Positions 50,702 through 61,739 of a DNA stretch of 64,000 bases are shown here, in pieces. The first letter of the stretch is position 1. Each line of letters begins with the position of its first letter. The position numbers and the translations under genes were made by a program. The notes below the pieces were generated by a model. That model was not told where the DNA came from and ran no database searches. It saw nothing but the letters and a program-made list of their open reading frames with translations. Source of the DNA: Blasia pusilla (taxonomy: Eukaryota > Marchantiophyta > Marchantiopsida > Blasiales). Location of the stretch: positions 8,122,001-8,186,000 of the forward strand of contig CM114272.1 in assembly GCA_050084515.1 (NCBI GenBank). Direction: 5' to 3'.

Positions 50702-51137
50702 TGTCGTGAGAATCCACATCGTCATACAACATACATCGCTGACATACCATACTCACATACATACATAACATAGACGAGAGCATCCACAAACACAAGTGTA
50801 AAACATGTATAGAATCACATACAATCGAGCCAAACCCACTCCACGATGGGAGAATCCAGGTTAAAGCTTGCGGGAACCACCATAGCCAAGAGCTCTACTC
50901 ACTACCAAGGCTAACTCCCAACGCAACAAGCTCAACTCAAAGAACTAACTGTTCTTTGAGTGCACTCCACACTATATCTTCCAACCTAAAGCGGGACCCT
51001 TTGGAAAAGTCACCTCAATCGAGTAACCCCAACCCTATGTATGAAACCGCATCTCTACCTAGACACTGCGTCCCTACATAAGGTATGGCCTCTACTAGCA
51101 CACTATACTCTACGACATAATCTGTATGGTCATGACA
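50702..51137 (-). repeat. 3' LTR of nested element
   Basis: 436 bp, TG...CA. The inner 338 bp (50800-51137) match 60156-60497 at the other end. The outer ~98 bp (50702-50799) instead match 51140-51237, just inside the element, and have no counterpart at the 5' LTR. Confidence 0.7.
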
Positions 51138-51414
51138 CCTGTCGTGCGAATCCACATCGTCATACAACATACATCGCTGACATACCATACTCACATACAT
51201 ACATAACATAGACGAGAGCATCCACAAACACAAGTGTACCACAACCCGCCCCCTAATCGCGTTAGGTCCTCTAACTCCTGGGTAGCCCTATACATGTACT
51301 ACATGCTATACACCTTCTTGGGTGCACGAATCAGAAGGCTGGGTGCTAGGTTGCCCCATCGTTAGTCGCACATCTGTAATCCATATCATGCAAAGATCAA
51401 GTCATCTACCTCTC

Positions 51415-52770
51415 CTAAGTACATCGAGGACAAACCCACCTTCCATTAGGAACAACATCCATACGTGGAGTCAAACACATCATGTGCCAACCCCTAGAAC
51501 ACCGATCACACACCAACATACGGGATGCGTTACCAGTAGACCCACACAACATGCACCTCAAGCTAGCATGTATCATGGCTAAGCTTGGGTCAACAGTACC
51601 ATCCACATTTGGAAGATGACATGGCGCACAATTATGCATATGGTCCTTCCAAACAACTCCATCACGACCCTCCAACATGAGAACTCTAGAAGCTAACACC
51701 TCGCGCACTCGTAAAATAGTGCGGCCTTCTGTCACATCCAACATTGTCGATGCAATCTACTGCAAATAGACATAGTCCCCCACATGGAACCTACAAATCG
51801 ATGGTCGATAACCTCCACCCTGAATGGTTGCATACCGCAACGTATCCCTGTGTCGAGCAATGGCAAGATTCTCAAAGGTTGTTAGCATAACCCTCCGAAA
51901 GAGCTTTGCCTGCTGTGAACACACTCTCATCCACATCTCTGGGTCATCAAGGTCCACCACCTCACTAGACTCTCGACGAATTGATGCTGTCAAGTCTGGA
52001 TCTCGGCCATATAACAGAAAATAAGGTGAGAAGGAAGCCAAGGATGCTTGCTGACTGAACCTATACCCCATGGCTAACCATGGCAAATGAATATCCCAGT
52101 CTCTAAGATGGCCCTTCTGTAGGCCATACTTGCGCAATGTCCTCTTCACCGTATGAACCACACGCTCAACCAAACCATCCGCCTCTGGATGATCTCGAGA
52201 CGTGGTCCGATGATCAATCAACGCCTTGTCACACAAGACCTGAAACTCACCCTGAATCTCTGTACCCTGGTCGGTCAGCACTTCATCTGGTGCACCAAAA
52301 TGACTTAGCACTCTATCAAGAAACGCATACACCATTCCCTCACTTGCCTTGTCAGGTAATGCCACCAACTCAATCCACTTGGAGAAGTGCTCCACCATCA
52401 CGAACACATATCGATGATGTCGTACAGTCAACGGTAACGTTCCCGCAAAGTCCACACTCCAACGGTAACCCAACCGCATAATAGGCAAGGGGTGTAACTG
52501 TGGTGTAGGGGCATTGAATGATGCCCTCACCCGGTCACAAACCATACAACGTGACACCAGCTGCTGCACCTGAGTATGCATGCCACGCCACCAATACTGA
52601 CCAAGGAGTAAGCTATACGTACATTTTACCCCAAAATATCCCAACTCCTCATGGGCATGTCACACAATGCGCTCTCTCTGAGCCAAATGCGGCACTACTC
52701 GTACTCTACCATCCTCCCACACACGGAGAATATGTGTTCCCTCCAATCCGATACCTCTTAGCACGTTGAA
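51415..52770 (-). pseudogene. Integrase with C-terminal PHD finger, nested copy
   Basis: The zinc-binding N-terminus (HAHEELGYFG...CMVCDRVRA) precedes the catalytic core, with Asp in WSVDFAGTLPL, Asp in VLTDQGTE and Glu in DGLVERVVHTVKR, so the DDE triad is present. The integrase tail continues through GDYVYLQ into TMLDVTEGRTILRVREV and a C4HC3 PHD finger: CMLC, LVCDRC, GWHMMC, WVCPRC (51560-51418). One TAG (CAG in the sister copy) separates core from tail, and one TGA lies before HAHEE. In chromoviruses a chromodomain occupies this position; here a PHD finger does. PHD fingers typically read histone H3 tails, so it may steer integration. Confidence 0.85.
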
Positions 52771-54533
52771 GAACACGGTCTCGCTCCTTGGCACTCACTA
52801 TGCCGGGCACCCTACTGGTCCGTAGGAACTCCAACACCAACGCATCATCATGAATATCACCCTGATCCTTAACACCATCTCCAAACTTAAGATCTGAAGG
52901 CTGGCCATCTACCCTATGACTAGAGTAAGATATCATGTGGTCCTCCATACTAGAGTCCATCCCTAACCAACATAAAAAGGCGGATGCATGCCAACCTGGC
53001 ACCATCTCCTCATCAATCTCGCCATGCCATCTAGCCCCAGTTGCATCCTCTTGACTAGTACATGGATTCCTACTCAACCCATCAGCATCAAGGTTGGCAA
53101 CTCCAGGTCTATGTACCACATGGAAGTCATACTCCTGTAAGATAAGAGCCCACCGTGCAAGCTTCCATGTAAGCTTGTCAGACTCCATCAACCACTTGAG
53201 CGGCTGGTGATTAGTAACAAGGGTAAACTGTGTGCCAAACAAGTAACACCCAAAGTGTGCCACAGCCCACACTACTGCCAAGCACTCTCCCTTGTATGAA
53301 CTGTAGCGCGACTCCGCTGCATTATCCAAATGACTTGCGTAGGCCACCACAAACTCCATGTGCTCATCATCATGTTGTGTCAACACCGCTCCAAATCCCA
53401 ACCTACTCCAATTAGTGTGTAACCGAAATGGGTGCCCTCTGATAGGTCTCCTCAAGATAGGCGCCGCCACAACTGGGCCTTGAGCTCCACAAAAGCTCTC
53501 TCTTGATCATCTTTCCAGTGCCACTCCTGATCTGATTTCAACAATTTGTTCAAAGGCTTTGCCATAGCACTAAATCCCTTCATATACCTCCGATAGTAGT
53601 TCGCCAATCCCATGAATGCTCGAACTCTACTCACATCTACCGGACGAGGAATAAGTGCAATAGCCTCCACCTTTGCTTGCTGAACTCCCAAACCACATGG
53701 ATAGATCACATGACCCAAGTACTCAACATCTTCATGGAAGAACTTACACTTTCCTCGATGCAAACGTAGACCATGAGCTTTCAACCGCTCAAACACCATC
53801 TGCAAATGTATCTGATGCTCCTCCACCGTGTTTCTGAACACCAAGATATCATCAATGTAACACCGAACAAAATCTAACCCTGCTAGGATCCTGTCCATCA
53901 CTCTCTGAAACTCGGCAGGTGCATTCTTCAACCCAAAGGGTAAGAATTTCCACTAGTACAAACAATCCTTGCCATGAGAGTTGACACCCCAAAATGCTGT
54001 CTTGGCCTTGTCACTCTCTTGAATCGGCAATCGATGGTATCTCGCTCAAGATCCAAAGTACTGAAAATCTTTGCCTGTCCCACCACATCAAAGATCTCCT
54101 CAGGTGTAGGCATGGCATACCTATCAGCCTTGGTCGGCCGATTGATAGGACGGTAATCTCCACACATCCGCCTATCTGTGTAGTTGACATGCACATCCTT
54201 TTTAGCAGGCATGACAGTGGCTGATGCATACTCTCCATGCAACAAATCCACTAATCCAGCCTCCAAAAGGTCCAACGTCCTACTCTGAATCAGGTCCCTC
54301 TCCATATCACTGAATCGGTAGGGACGACGGAAGATTGGCATATCACTAGCCAAATCAATCCGTATACCGGGTCCAACCAAAGCACCCAACTCCTTCATGC
54401 TAAAGGCAAAACAACTCCTATAAGCACGTAGGAACTGTGTCAAGCGTCGTTTCTCACCTCCCGTAAGCTTGGGCCCAAGTAATGGCTCCCAAATCTCCTC
54501 CACTGGCACACTAGAGAGAGAGGATGTTGCCAT
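52706..54533 (-). pseudogene. Reverse transcriptase and RNase H, nested copy
   Basis: 54533-53928 covers RT palm/fingers (ATVMPAKKD, RRMCGDYRPINR, FSTLDL) and then shifts frame. 53931-53452 carries the catalytic YIDDILVF and the thumb (YLGHVIYPCGLGVQ, MGLANYYRRYMKGFS). 53470-52706 is RNase H (LHTNWSRLGFGAVLTQ, SYKGECLAVVWA) and the tether with FHVVHRPGVANLDADGLSR. The active-site YIDD is intact. The expected RNase H first Asp reads Asn in HTNWS, where the sister copy has HTDWI. Confidence 0.88.
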
Positions 54534-54539
54534 TGGCTG

Positions 54540-55760
54540 CTACGCAATCCCCTCACAAGATAGTACACCCTTAGCTACACCATCACGTGAGCAAATAACT
54601 CCTCCACAAGCATGAGCAACCAACTCCACATGCCCAACCATTACATCCCATTTACTCCAAGGATGCAAAATACTACTCTCCTCGCCCCCACCCAATGCCT
54701 CTACCGTCCTGGTAGCCATCGAGCTCATCACAAGGGATGGAAGATCCACAGACATAATCCGAAGTCGACGCTGCTCGGCCATACCAAGACTCAAAATCCA
54801 AGTCAAACAATTCAGGTCCATGGCCTGACCCAACACATGACGTTGTGAAGCCTCAGAAATGGAAGCAACCGTTGTCACACCAGTAGCAAATCCCATCGCA
54901 CGCTCTCTCTCATCAGCGTTAGGCTCCACCAACTGTCGCACATGAGAATCCCATACAAGCCCGGGACCACCTTCCTTGTAGGCATGTGACGAGGGAAAAC
55001 TCACAAATGTGGATAGTGCCATCCTAGGTTGGCCCACACGGTTCACCTCTGCCATGGGTGACCAATCAATAACCCTCACCACCTGAGAAAGTCGCCCAAT
55101 ATCCAAGATATTATCCACTGTAAGGCAAGGATCCCGCTGCACTGCATCATATGCTCGATGTAGAACCTCCATAGGCAACAAGTTTGTCCACCACAAGCGT
55201 GGAAGATGTGTACGCGAGCCAACTCGCCTGCATCCAACAACACCGCTGGTCCAATCCAAGACCGCACCTCATGAACACTTGCCATCATCCGGGTCCGAGT
55301 GTCACCCAACAATGGAACATTCTCCAGAATGTAAGCTGAAGCACGTGCTTGATGAACCTGAAGATGTCGTAACACTCGTAACATCTCCCAAAACAATCAA
55401 GACCTAGGGTCGTGTAGTCCCTCACCACGATCAACACGTGTATGACCCTGACATGGCCATCCAGCAATCACCAAATCCACAGAACCAACCCTCTCAAGGT
55501 CCTGTGCCCTCAACAATGCAATGTGTGACGGCAAAGCACGGTGGTACCCACGAATAGCTGATGGCGGCAACAACTCAGGATATCTTCGCATCAACTGACC
55601 GATATGTCGGGATGAGACTCTCTGGGCCGTCTCATCTTCCTCCACATACACGTATCCCCAAAAAAGGAATACCGGTCTGCAACACTGCAGCCAAACCAGT
55701 GCTAATCCCACCAAAGAGATCTAACACACAAATGCCCTCCGGCGGATACTGCCATACAAT
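54540..55760 (-). pseudogene. DNMT3-like cytosine-5 DNA methyltransferase, nested copy (most complete)
   Basis: Motif I VLDLFGGISTGLAAVLQ is at about 55730-55680. After a one-base shift in a T run, YVYVEEDETAQRV follows (acidic motif II). The motif IV loop DLVIAGWPCQGHT has the catalytic Cys. YILENVPLLGD is motif VI with ENV. GSRTHLPRLWWTNL is motif VIII. DERERAMGFATG resembles motif IX and RHVLGQAMDLNCLTWI fills the motif X position. The order and the RLFWEM-type spacing resemble DNMT3. DNMT reads into RT with one TAG between (GIA-stop-QPMATSS), so it is a polyprotein domain. Two shifts or stops interrupt it. If ever active, it would add 5-methylcytosine to DNA; specificity is unknown. Confidence 0.85.
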
Positions 55761-55862
55761 GGGTTTAGTATCCAAAGGGGATAACCCAACTGGACCAAAA
55801 GTAGGAGTCCCCCGTGGGGCCTCCTCTTCCTCGTGAGGTATAACAGCCTCACACCAAGCCTC

Positions 55863-56515
55863 TTACACTTGGCGATCAGCCTCCTGCCGTAGTGCACCGC
55901 CTGAACTCCAAAGTGGCACATCCAACGATGAGGATGCCACTGCTGCAAAACTAGGGACCTCCTCTACCTCCTCATGCACAGGAGAATCCATAGCAGAAAC
56001 ATTACCCTCCAAAAAGTCACCTGGCCAAGTGACTACTCCACTAAAACCAGCCACAGATGCTAACACCGTTGGGGAAGACCCTCCTGGTCGAGCCCCATAA
56101 ATAAATCTCACAGGAACTTGGCTCATACGTCCATCCCCGAACTGCCAACCAGACCTATAGGACGTTGTCTCAGTCCAGTAATCCATCTGAAAACCCATCG
56201 GGTACAATACTACTCCTCCAACTAGTACATAATACAACTCGGCTGATGTGACCACTGCAGGTACTCCCAACCAAGAGCTATCAGTCGCATGATCTGGTCT
56301 CAACTGTACAGAAAACTTCTCCCGTGTCATGAATTGAGATCTATCATTGGCTCCTCCAAGTGATGTTGAATCTAGAATGGGCAAGGCTCAAGCTTTGACC
56401 TCTGAATACCCAAACCAATACATGCCGCCTTTCCCAACATCAAAGGTTGGGCACCAGAGTCTAACAAGACTCTATCTGGTCTATACACCTGTCCTGTAGG
56501 ACTCACCAATCGGAA
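55863..56515 (-). pseudogene. Aspartic protease, nested copy
   Basis: The catalytic segment RVLLDSGAQPLMLGKA (about 56475) is in one frame. The second lobe (YYVLVGGVVLYPMGF...DYWTETTSYRSGWQ) is in the frame 56384-55863. The linker with LPARPAIDRERLTPGV is at 56724-56503. The two halves need one frame shift to join. Confidence 0.75.
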
Positions 56516-56982
56516 TATCCCACCCGGTTGTCCAACATACATACACCAGGTGTAAGCCTCTCACGATCAATGGCTGGCCGGGCTGGTAATGCATCCATCT
56601 TCGCCGCTACTGCCTGCCAAGTAGCACTGGTACTCAATGCTACACCTGATATAGAGGGTCGCTCCACCGCAACACTCTCATCCACCTCAGCACGTATAGC
56701 ATTAACACCCCCACGTTCACACAACGTGGCTGCTAGCTGAAATACAGAGCTAAGTCAACTCCTAAAGCCATCGCCGTGGGCGAAAATAATGGGGATCCCA
56801 ACACCGGTTGCCATCCGCAATATTGCATCGATCAAAGATCTGTGTCTACTACACGCGATGTAGATGCCTCGGTCCCCACTGCCGGCTCAATAGGTCTGCG
56901 AGGGAACCATGGATGGATTCCTAAGCACCTCAGACAACAAGAATGACTGGGGAAGCCTAGCCTGCCTCCCAGCCTCACCCCT

Positions 56983-58640
56983 CTATGGGTCCAACTCCAC
57001 AGTAGCACCACGTGGCTCTGATGCTCGAGTGGCTCCTCTCATAACTGTAGCTGATGCCTCAACTTGTGGTCCACTCGCCATATTAGAGAGATCATCCCCT
57101 CCATAAGAGGTGGAAGCCCCTGCTCCCGAACCTGATCTATGCTGGATACCAGCCATAGTAGCCAAATTTTGCTCCAACTGCTCAATCCTGGCAACTATAG
57201 CTGACTCTGTCGTAGTGGTAGGGGTAGCCACCGTAGGCTCTCCAACCATTGGTCCACCTCTATCACCTCTACCACCTCGGCCTTTCGGAGCTACTCCACG
57301 ATGGCCGCGGCCTGATCTCAACTCTGGATGAAGATCAAAGCAAGGCTCTCGAGGATGACCTGGTCTCCTGCAATGATCAAATTGAGTTGGGGTTGAGTGA
57401 GGCCCATCCTACAAAGTCCGTCTCCCATCCTCTTGGGGACAAAACTTCCTAACATTATCACCTCCATATGTCCAACATGATTGTCCTTGCTGCGGGGCAG
57501 CAAATGAAGGCAATGGTCTCTGCGCAAGTGTCCATCTAGGACCTGATTGAGGTCGTGTGTACCCCCCACGACTCCCACTACTACTACCACCACCACTACT
57601 ACGAGATTGTGAGGTGGGCTGCTGAACACAAGAAGTAGTAGTTGTATCCCTACAGAATGCGGATGTCACCACTCTCTCCTTCATCATGTTAAGCTCAATC
57701 TTCTCAGATAGAGCAAACACATGGGTCAATGTGGGTGAATCATCACTCATAAGAGAAGCATCATGTACCCTGTGACGCAACTCTCTGTCTAAGATCCCAT
57801 ACCAAAACTGGACTGCCTGAGCCTCAGTCACACCTTAGGTAACTCAAATCAAGCGTCGCATACGAGTGTATGCCTCACGAAGACTCTCACCAGTCTTTCG
57901 CTCAAATTCCTGAAGACTCCTCAACTTCTCTGTCTTCACTCCCTGATAGTTCTTCTTCAACCTCTTGAAGAACTCTGCAACCGGGCTGAACGATGGTGGG
58001 GCACTAGTACCTCCACTTGTATCCCCACTGGTACCTCCATGGGTACCTCCACTCCGGCTTATACTCGTACCACTCAACGTCGGGCTGGCTGGCATAGTAG
58101 GAGCACTACTACCAATACCACCATGGGTGATAGACACATAGCCTGGAGACCAATATTGTCTCCACGCCTCAATCTCAGCAACATGGTCCTTCCTAAACTC
58201 ATGGTAATCATCCATGGATGGTCCCTCCAAGTGCTGAAACAGCCCCTTCCAAGCCAAGAAGGGTATAAACAACGTGGCGTTCCGCAACATCTGCATATCA
58301 CACCACATATCAAACTCCTGCATGAATTCTTCCAACTCAATGGTGCCCACTGCACTCGAGTATTGTCGTGGGCCCTTCATGGCCCCATATATCCCGTCCA
58401 TGTCCCAAATCAATGGAGATGCAACACTGATAACAACGTAGAAGACTCGGTGTTTGGAACACCCTCGTCCTCCTCTTCATCAACTGTCGGAAGTGGAAAA
58501 GGTAGCCGATACCTCAATCCACTCTATGTGAAACCACCACTGTCCGCAGCACGGTCCCCAACCAGACCACCAGACAGCTCCGTGATGACCAACGCCGATG
58601 CCGCACCACCACCAAATTACCACCCCTAAGTAACCAAGTG
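56983..58640 (-). pseudogene. gag, nested copy
   Basis: The leader 58640-58420 is Ser/Glu-rich. 58413-57844 holds the capsid-like core (SAVGTIELEEFMQEFDMW, FIPFLAWKGLFQHLEGPS, SFSPVAEFFKRLKKNY). Two in-frame stops follow (TGA, TAA at about 57845-57835). 57831-57409 continues with FWYGILDRELRHRV, a Gly/Ser-rich region and CWTYGGDNVRKFC, a damaged zinc knuckle. 57321-56983 is a basic/Gly-rich tail with a short heptad-like helix (IVARIEQLEQNLATM). Confidence 0.75.
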
Positions 58641-60155
58641 ACGTCGATGTCGCTGTACTATTCTAGCTCTACTAGCTATGGGTGTAGGCAATCTAACCTG
58701 TCGTCACCACAAGAAGCCTCCCACGGTCTACTGGTCATCACTCCAGCCTCACTACCGGTAGCACACAAGAATAACGCTACTCTAGAAATCCGCGTCAACC
58801 CTAACAATGGGCGCGCAAGCAAGAAGCAACGATGGAGGGGATCCAAACACAGGAAGTCCAAGGACAACCCTCCAATCAGAAATGGAAATCAAGGTAACAC
58901 AATCCACCAAAGATGGCGCCCCCTGAATCCACATAACCCACCACACAATTCTAACGCAATAGCTACTCCGCCGCGGGTCGATGACGTGCTAGTCGGACTC
59001 GCAGCACTTGAAAATATTTCCTGCATGGAGAGGCTATACCGTACTATGCGCTAGAGGTCCATCAACCAAAAAACTGAGATGCATAAAGTGCCTAACACAT
59101 TTACGAACAACACCAAATGAGCTACACCAGTGTGTGCATTGGCATAGTTAAGAACTCAACAGTTAAGCGTCTTCCACGCAGAATAGCCCAAAGATGGGTG
59201 ACCAGTTATGCAACACTCAAATCACAAATCCTGCAAAATCTGCCTCATGCCCAAGCAAGCAAGCTTTCTTGCTTTCTCCTTGCTCCTTACTCGGCCTCTC
59301 ACGCCCACTCGCCCCGAGCTACCACGTGTAGCCTCGAGTTGCCTCGAAGCCTCGAAGCCTCAAAACGCCGAGAAATGCTCAAGACATGCCTCTATCGCCC
59401 CGTTCGCCATGCTTTGATATGGAGAGCGGCCCAACCAGGGCGCCCCCAATGGGATAGGCGTCTCCAACAACGAACAAGTCACCAACCAACCAGCCCCTCC
59501 GATCTCCTGTCCACCATATGACCTTAAGCTAGTCTACAAAATTTCAATAAGCAATTACTCCACAAATCCTAGACCAAAATTGAATCTGTTTTAACCAAAA
59601 TTCAATTGACCATCATAGCTATCTCTCCACAAAAAATCAGCTACAATCGAGCTCTATACTCCAAGCTAAAAATCAGACAAACTTGTTGTCCATACACCTC
59701 CAGAATCGCAAATCCGACAACGCTTCCGCCCAGATTCATGCACGCAGAAATCCGCAACGCTCCACACACTCAAGCAGATAGCTTCACATGAGATCACAAT
59801 ACAAGTAGCAACAGGAACCTCTCACCCGATCTGGATGAATTTCAACAGAGTTTCCGCACTCCAAGCTCTCCACATCAAAAAACCGTCGAACACGAACCAG
59901 AATCTTCAATCCTTGATAACTTCCAACTCCCTTGACGAAATCCGGCGATCTAAAGCACGTTGGAAAGCTCTCAAAAAGGCGCTTATTTCACAACCAACCA
60001 CGCATCATATTCCCAACTCCAACATAGGCCACAAGCCACGAACATCCACGGTTGAGTACACAATCAGCCCTAACCAGATCCTACTAATCCACAATCGAAG
60101 CTACCATTGATCTACTCTAGTTCTTTGAGTGAAATCCGTGAAAGACCTACTATTA
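58641..60155 (-). other. Leader region of nested element
   Basis: About 1.5 kb between the LTR block and gag, with no conserved coding on the minus strand. A plus-strand open frame of 138 codons (58638-59054) is basic and unassigned. The 5S-like segment lies in the middle. The 5' part (59550-60150) is AT-rich with no recognisable family. Confidence 0.5.
59125..59215 (+). ncRNA. 5S rRNA-like segment (fragment or retroelement-borne)
   Basis: GAACTC (59152), CAGTTAAGCGT (59160-59170) and GATGGGTGACC (59193-59203) match the internal promoter of plant 5S rRNA (box A to box C). The 22-nt spacing between the two blocks is exactly as in 5S. The bases in between are diverged and the 5' and 3' ends are not clear. 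It is antisense to the surrounding gypsy leader. Plant Cassandra TRIM elements and 5S-derived SINEs carry such segments, so an embedded one is the likely explanation. It is unlikely to make functional 5S rRNA. Confidence 0.65.
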
Positions 60156-60497
60156 TAAAACACGTATAGAATCACATAAAATTGAGCCAAACCCACTCCA
60201 CGATGGGAGAATCCAGGTCAAAGCTTGCGGGAACCACCATAGCCAAGAGCTCTACTCACTACCAAGGCTAACTCCCAACGCAACAGGCTCAATTAAAAGA
60301 ACTAATTGTTCTTTGAGTGCACTCCACACTATATCCTCCAACCTAAGAGCGGGCCCTACTGGAAAAGTCACCCTCAACTGAGTAACCCCCAACCCTATGT
60401 ATGAAACCGCACCTCTACCTAGACATTGCGGCCCTACATAAGGTATGGCCTCTACTAGCACACTATACTCTACGACATAATCCGTATGGTCATGACA
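60156..60497 (-). repeat. 5' LTR block of nested element
   Basis: It matches 50800-51137 with few differences, including ACCCACTCCACGATGGGAGA and TAAGGTATGGCCTCTACTAG. On the minus strand it starts TGTCATGACCATACGG. The expected LTR tail does not follow. Confidence 0.75.
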
Positions 60498-60501
60498 CTC
60501 T

Positions 60502-61517
60502 TGTCTTTCAGGGAGGAGTGCGTGTGCAACAATACCTATATGTGGAGATTGATGATATTGCAAGGCGCGTTTCACTTCACCATATGGCGCAGTTATGCCC
60601 CGATTTCCTGCCTTGTTATTTGCGTCCGCCGTTGTGGGATACTAGAGTTCCTTGCAGAGAGACATTTCATTGCTAGGGGCGCAGGACTTGGAGCGGGTAG
60701 GGACCATAGATTTGGTCATTTCTAGTTGGCCTTGTCAGGGCGAGTCGAATGCTGGACGGGGTAGCGGATTAGCTAACTTTTGATCCATGTTATTTTGGGA
60801 GATGATGCGGATCTTGCGACACTTACAGTAGCATCAACCTCGTTCTCCAGCATACATTTTGGAGAATGTGCCAAGTTTTGGCGATTCAAGGTCCCGCGTG
60901 GTGATGAGTGCACATCAGGTGCGCGCATGGGTCGGCCCGGTAGTGTTGTTAGATGTGGCGAGTGTAGGTTCACGAGCACATCGCCTACGTCTTTGGTGGA
61001 TCTACTTGGTGCCACATGAATTTGCGGTGGGCATATGCAAGAGTGGAGCGCCCCTTCGATTTATTGGTGGATTCTATTATGGATCCAGACCGTCGATCAC
61101 AGGCAATACGACACGATGATTGACCTCCGCTAACTGTGGTCAACAGGATTGGCATGCCATGGGTACCCTTCCCCATGTTTGTGAGTTTTCCCGCTTCCTA
61201 TCCATTCAAGGAGGTCGGGCCTGGCTTGGTTTGGGATGACCAGGTACAGCGGTTGGTGGAGCCCAACATCGATGAGCGAGAGCAAGCGATGGGATTCCCC
61301 ACAAAAGTGACGGTAGTACCGTCACTCTCAGAGGCATCACGGCGTCATGTCTTGGATCAGGCGATGGACCTGAATTGCTTGACATGGATTTTCAGCTTAG
61401 GAGTGGTTGAGCAGCGTCGTTTGAGGATGCGTCACATCACAACTGTTGCATTGGTGAGCCCCATGCCTATCAAGACGGTTGAGGCAGTGGCTAGGAGCGA
61501 GACCCAAGGAGATTGAC
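60502..61517 (+). pseudogene. DNMT3-like domain, second part, host copy
   Basis: It runs GGVRVQQYLYVEIDDIARRV (motif II region) and ERVGTIDLVIS-type loop with WPCQGESNAGRGSG at about 60735 (catalytic PC retained). AYILENVPSFGD and GSRAHRLRLWWIYLVPHE follow. In 61136-61516, DEREQAMGFPTK and RHVLDQAMDLNCLTWIF occupy motifs IX-X. Several stops and shifts interrupt the frame. Each motif matches the nested copy, which shows that the domain belongs to the family and is not a chance insertion. Confidence 0.8.
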
Positions 61518-61739
61518 ATACTAGGGGTGATCAAGAGAGACACCCTTGGACTTCTTGGTATGTTTTGCAGATACGCCAAGAGATGATAGCCATAACATCA
61601 AGCGTGGTTCTGAGTATTGCACTTGGAGATGAGAGTTGGAGTTGGTTGCAAGGGAGATGTCAAGTTCTATAGTTTGAGATGTGGTTGCACCATAGCAACC
61701 ACCAACACCCTCATCGGAGAGTCTTACTGTAGTCACAAT

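Larger units (their letters stand above)
50702..60497 (-). mobile_element. Nested, near-complete DNMT-PHD Ty3/gypsy element (9.8 kb)
   Basis: Termini are TGTCGTG...CATGACA on the plus strand, and the flanks are CTCT at 50698-50701 and 60498-60501. Read on the minus strand: 5' LTR-like A block (60497 to about 60156), a 1.7-kb leader, gag (58640-56980), protease (56515-55863), DNMT (55760-54540), RT/RNase H (54533-52706), integrase with PHD (52770-51415), purine-rich AGGGGGCGGG near 51255, then the 3' LTR (51137-50702). The domain order PR-RT-RH-IN makes it Ty3/gypsy. DNMT and PHD are additions. The A blocks are very similar, which suggests a fairly recent insertion, yet several stops and shifts are present. 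Confidence 0.88.
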
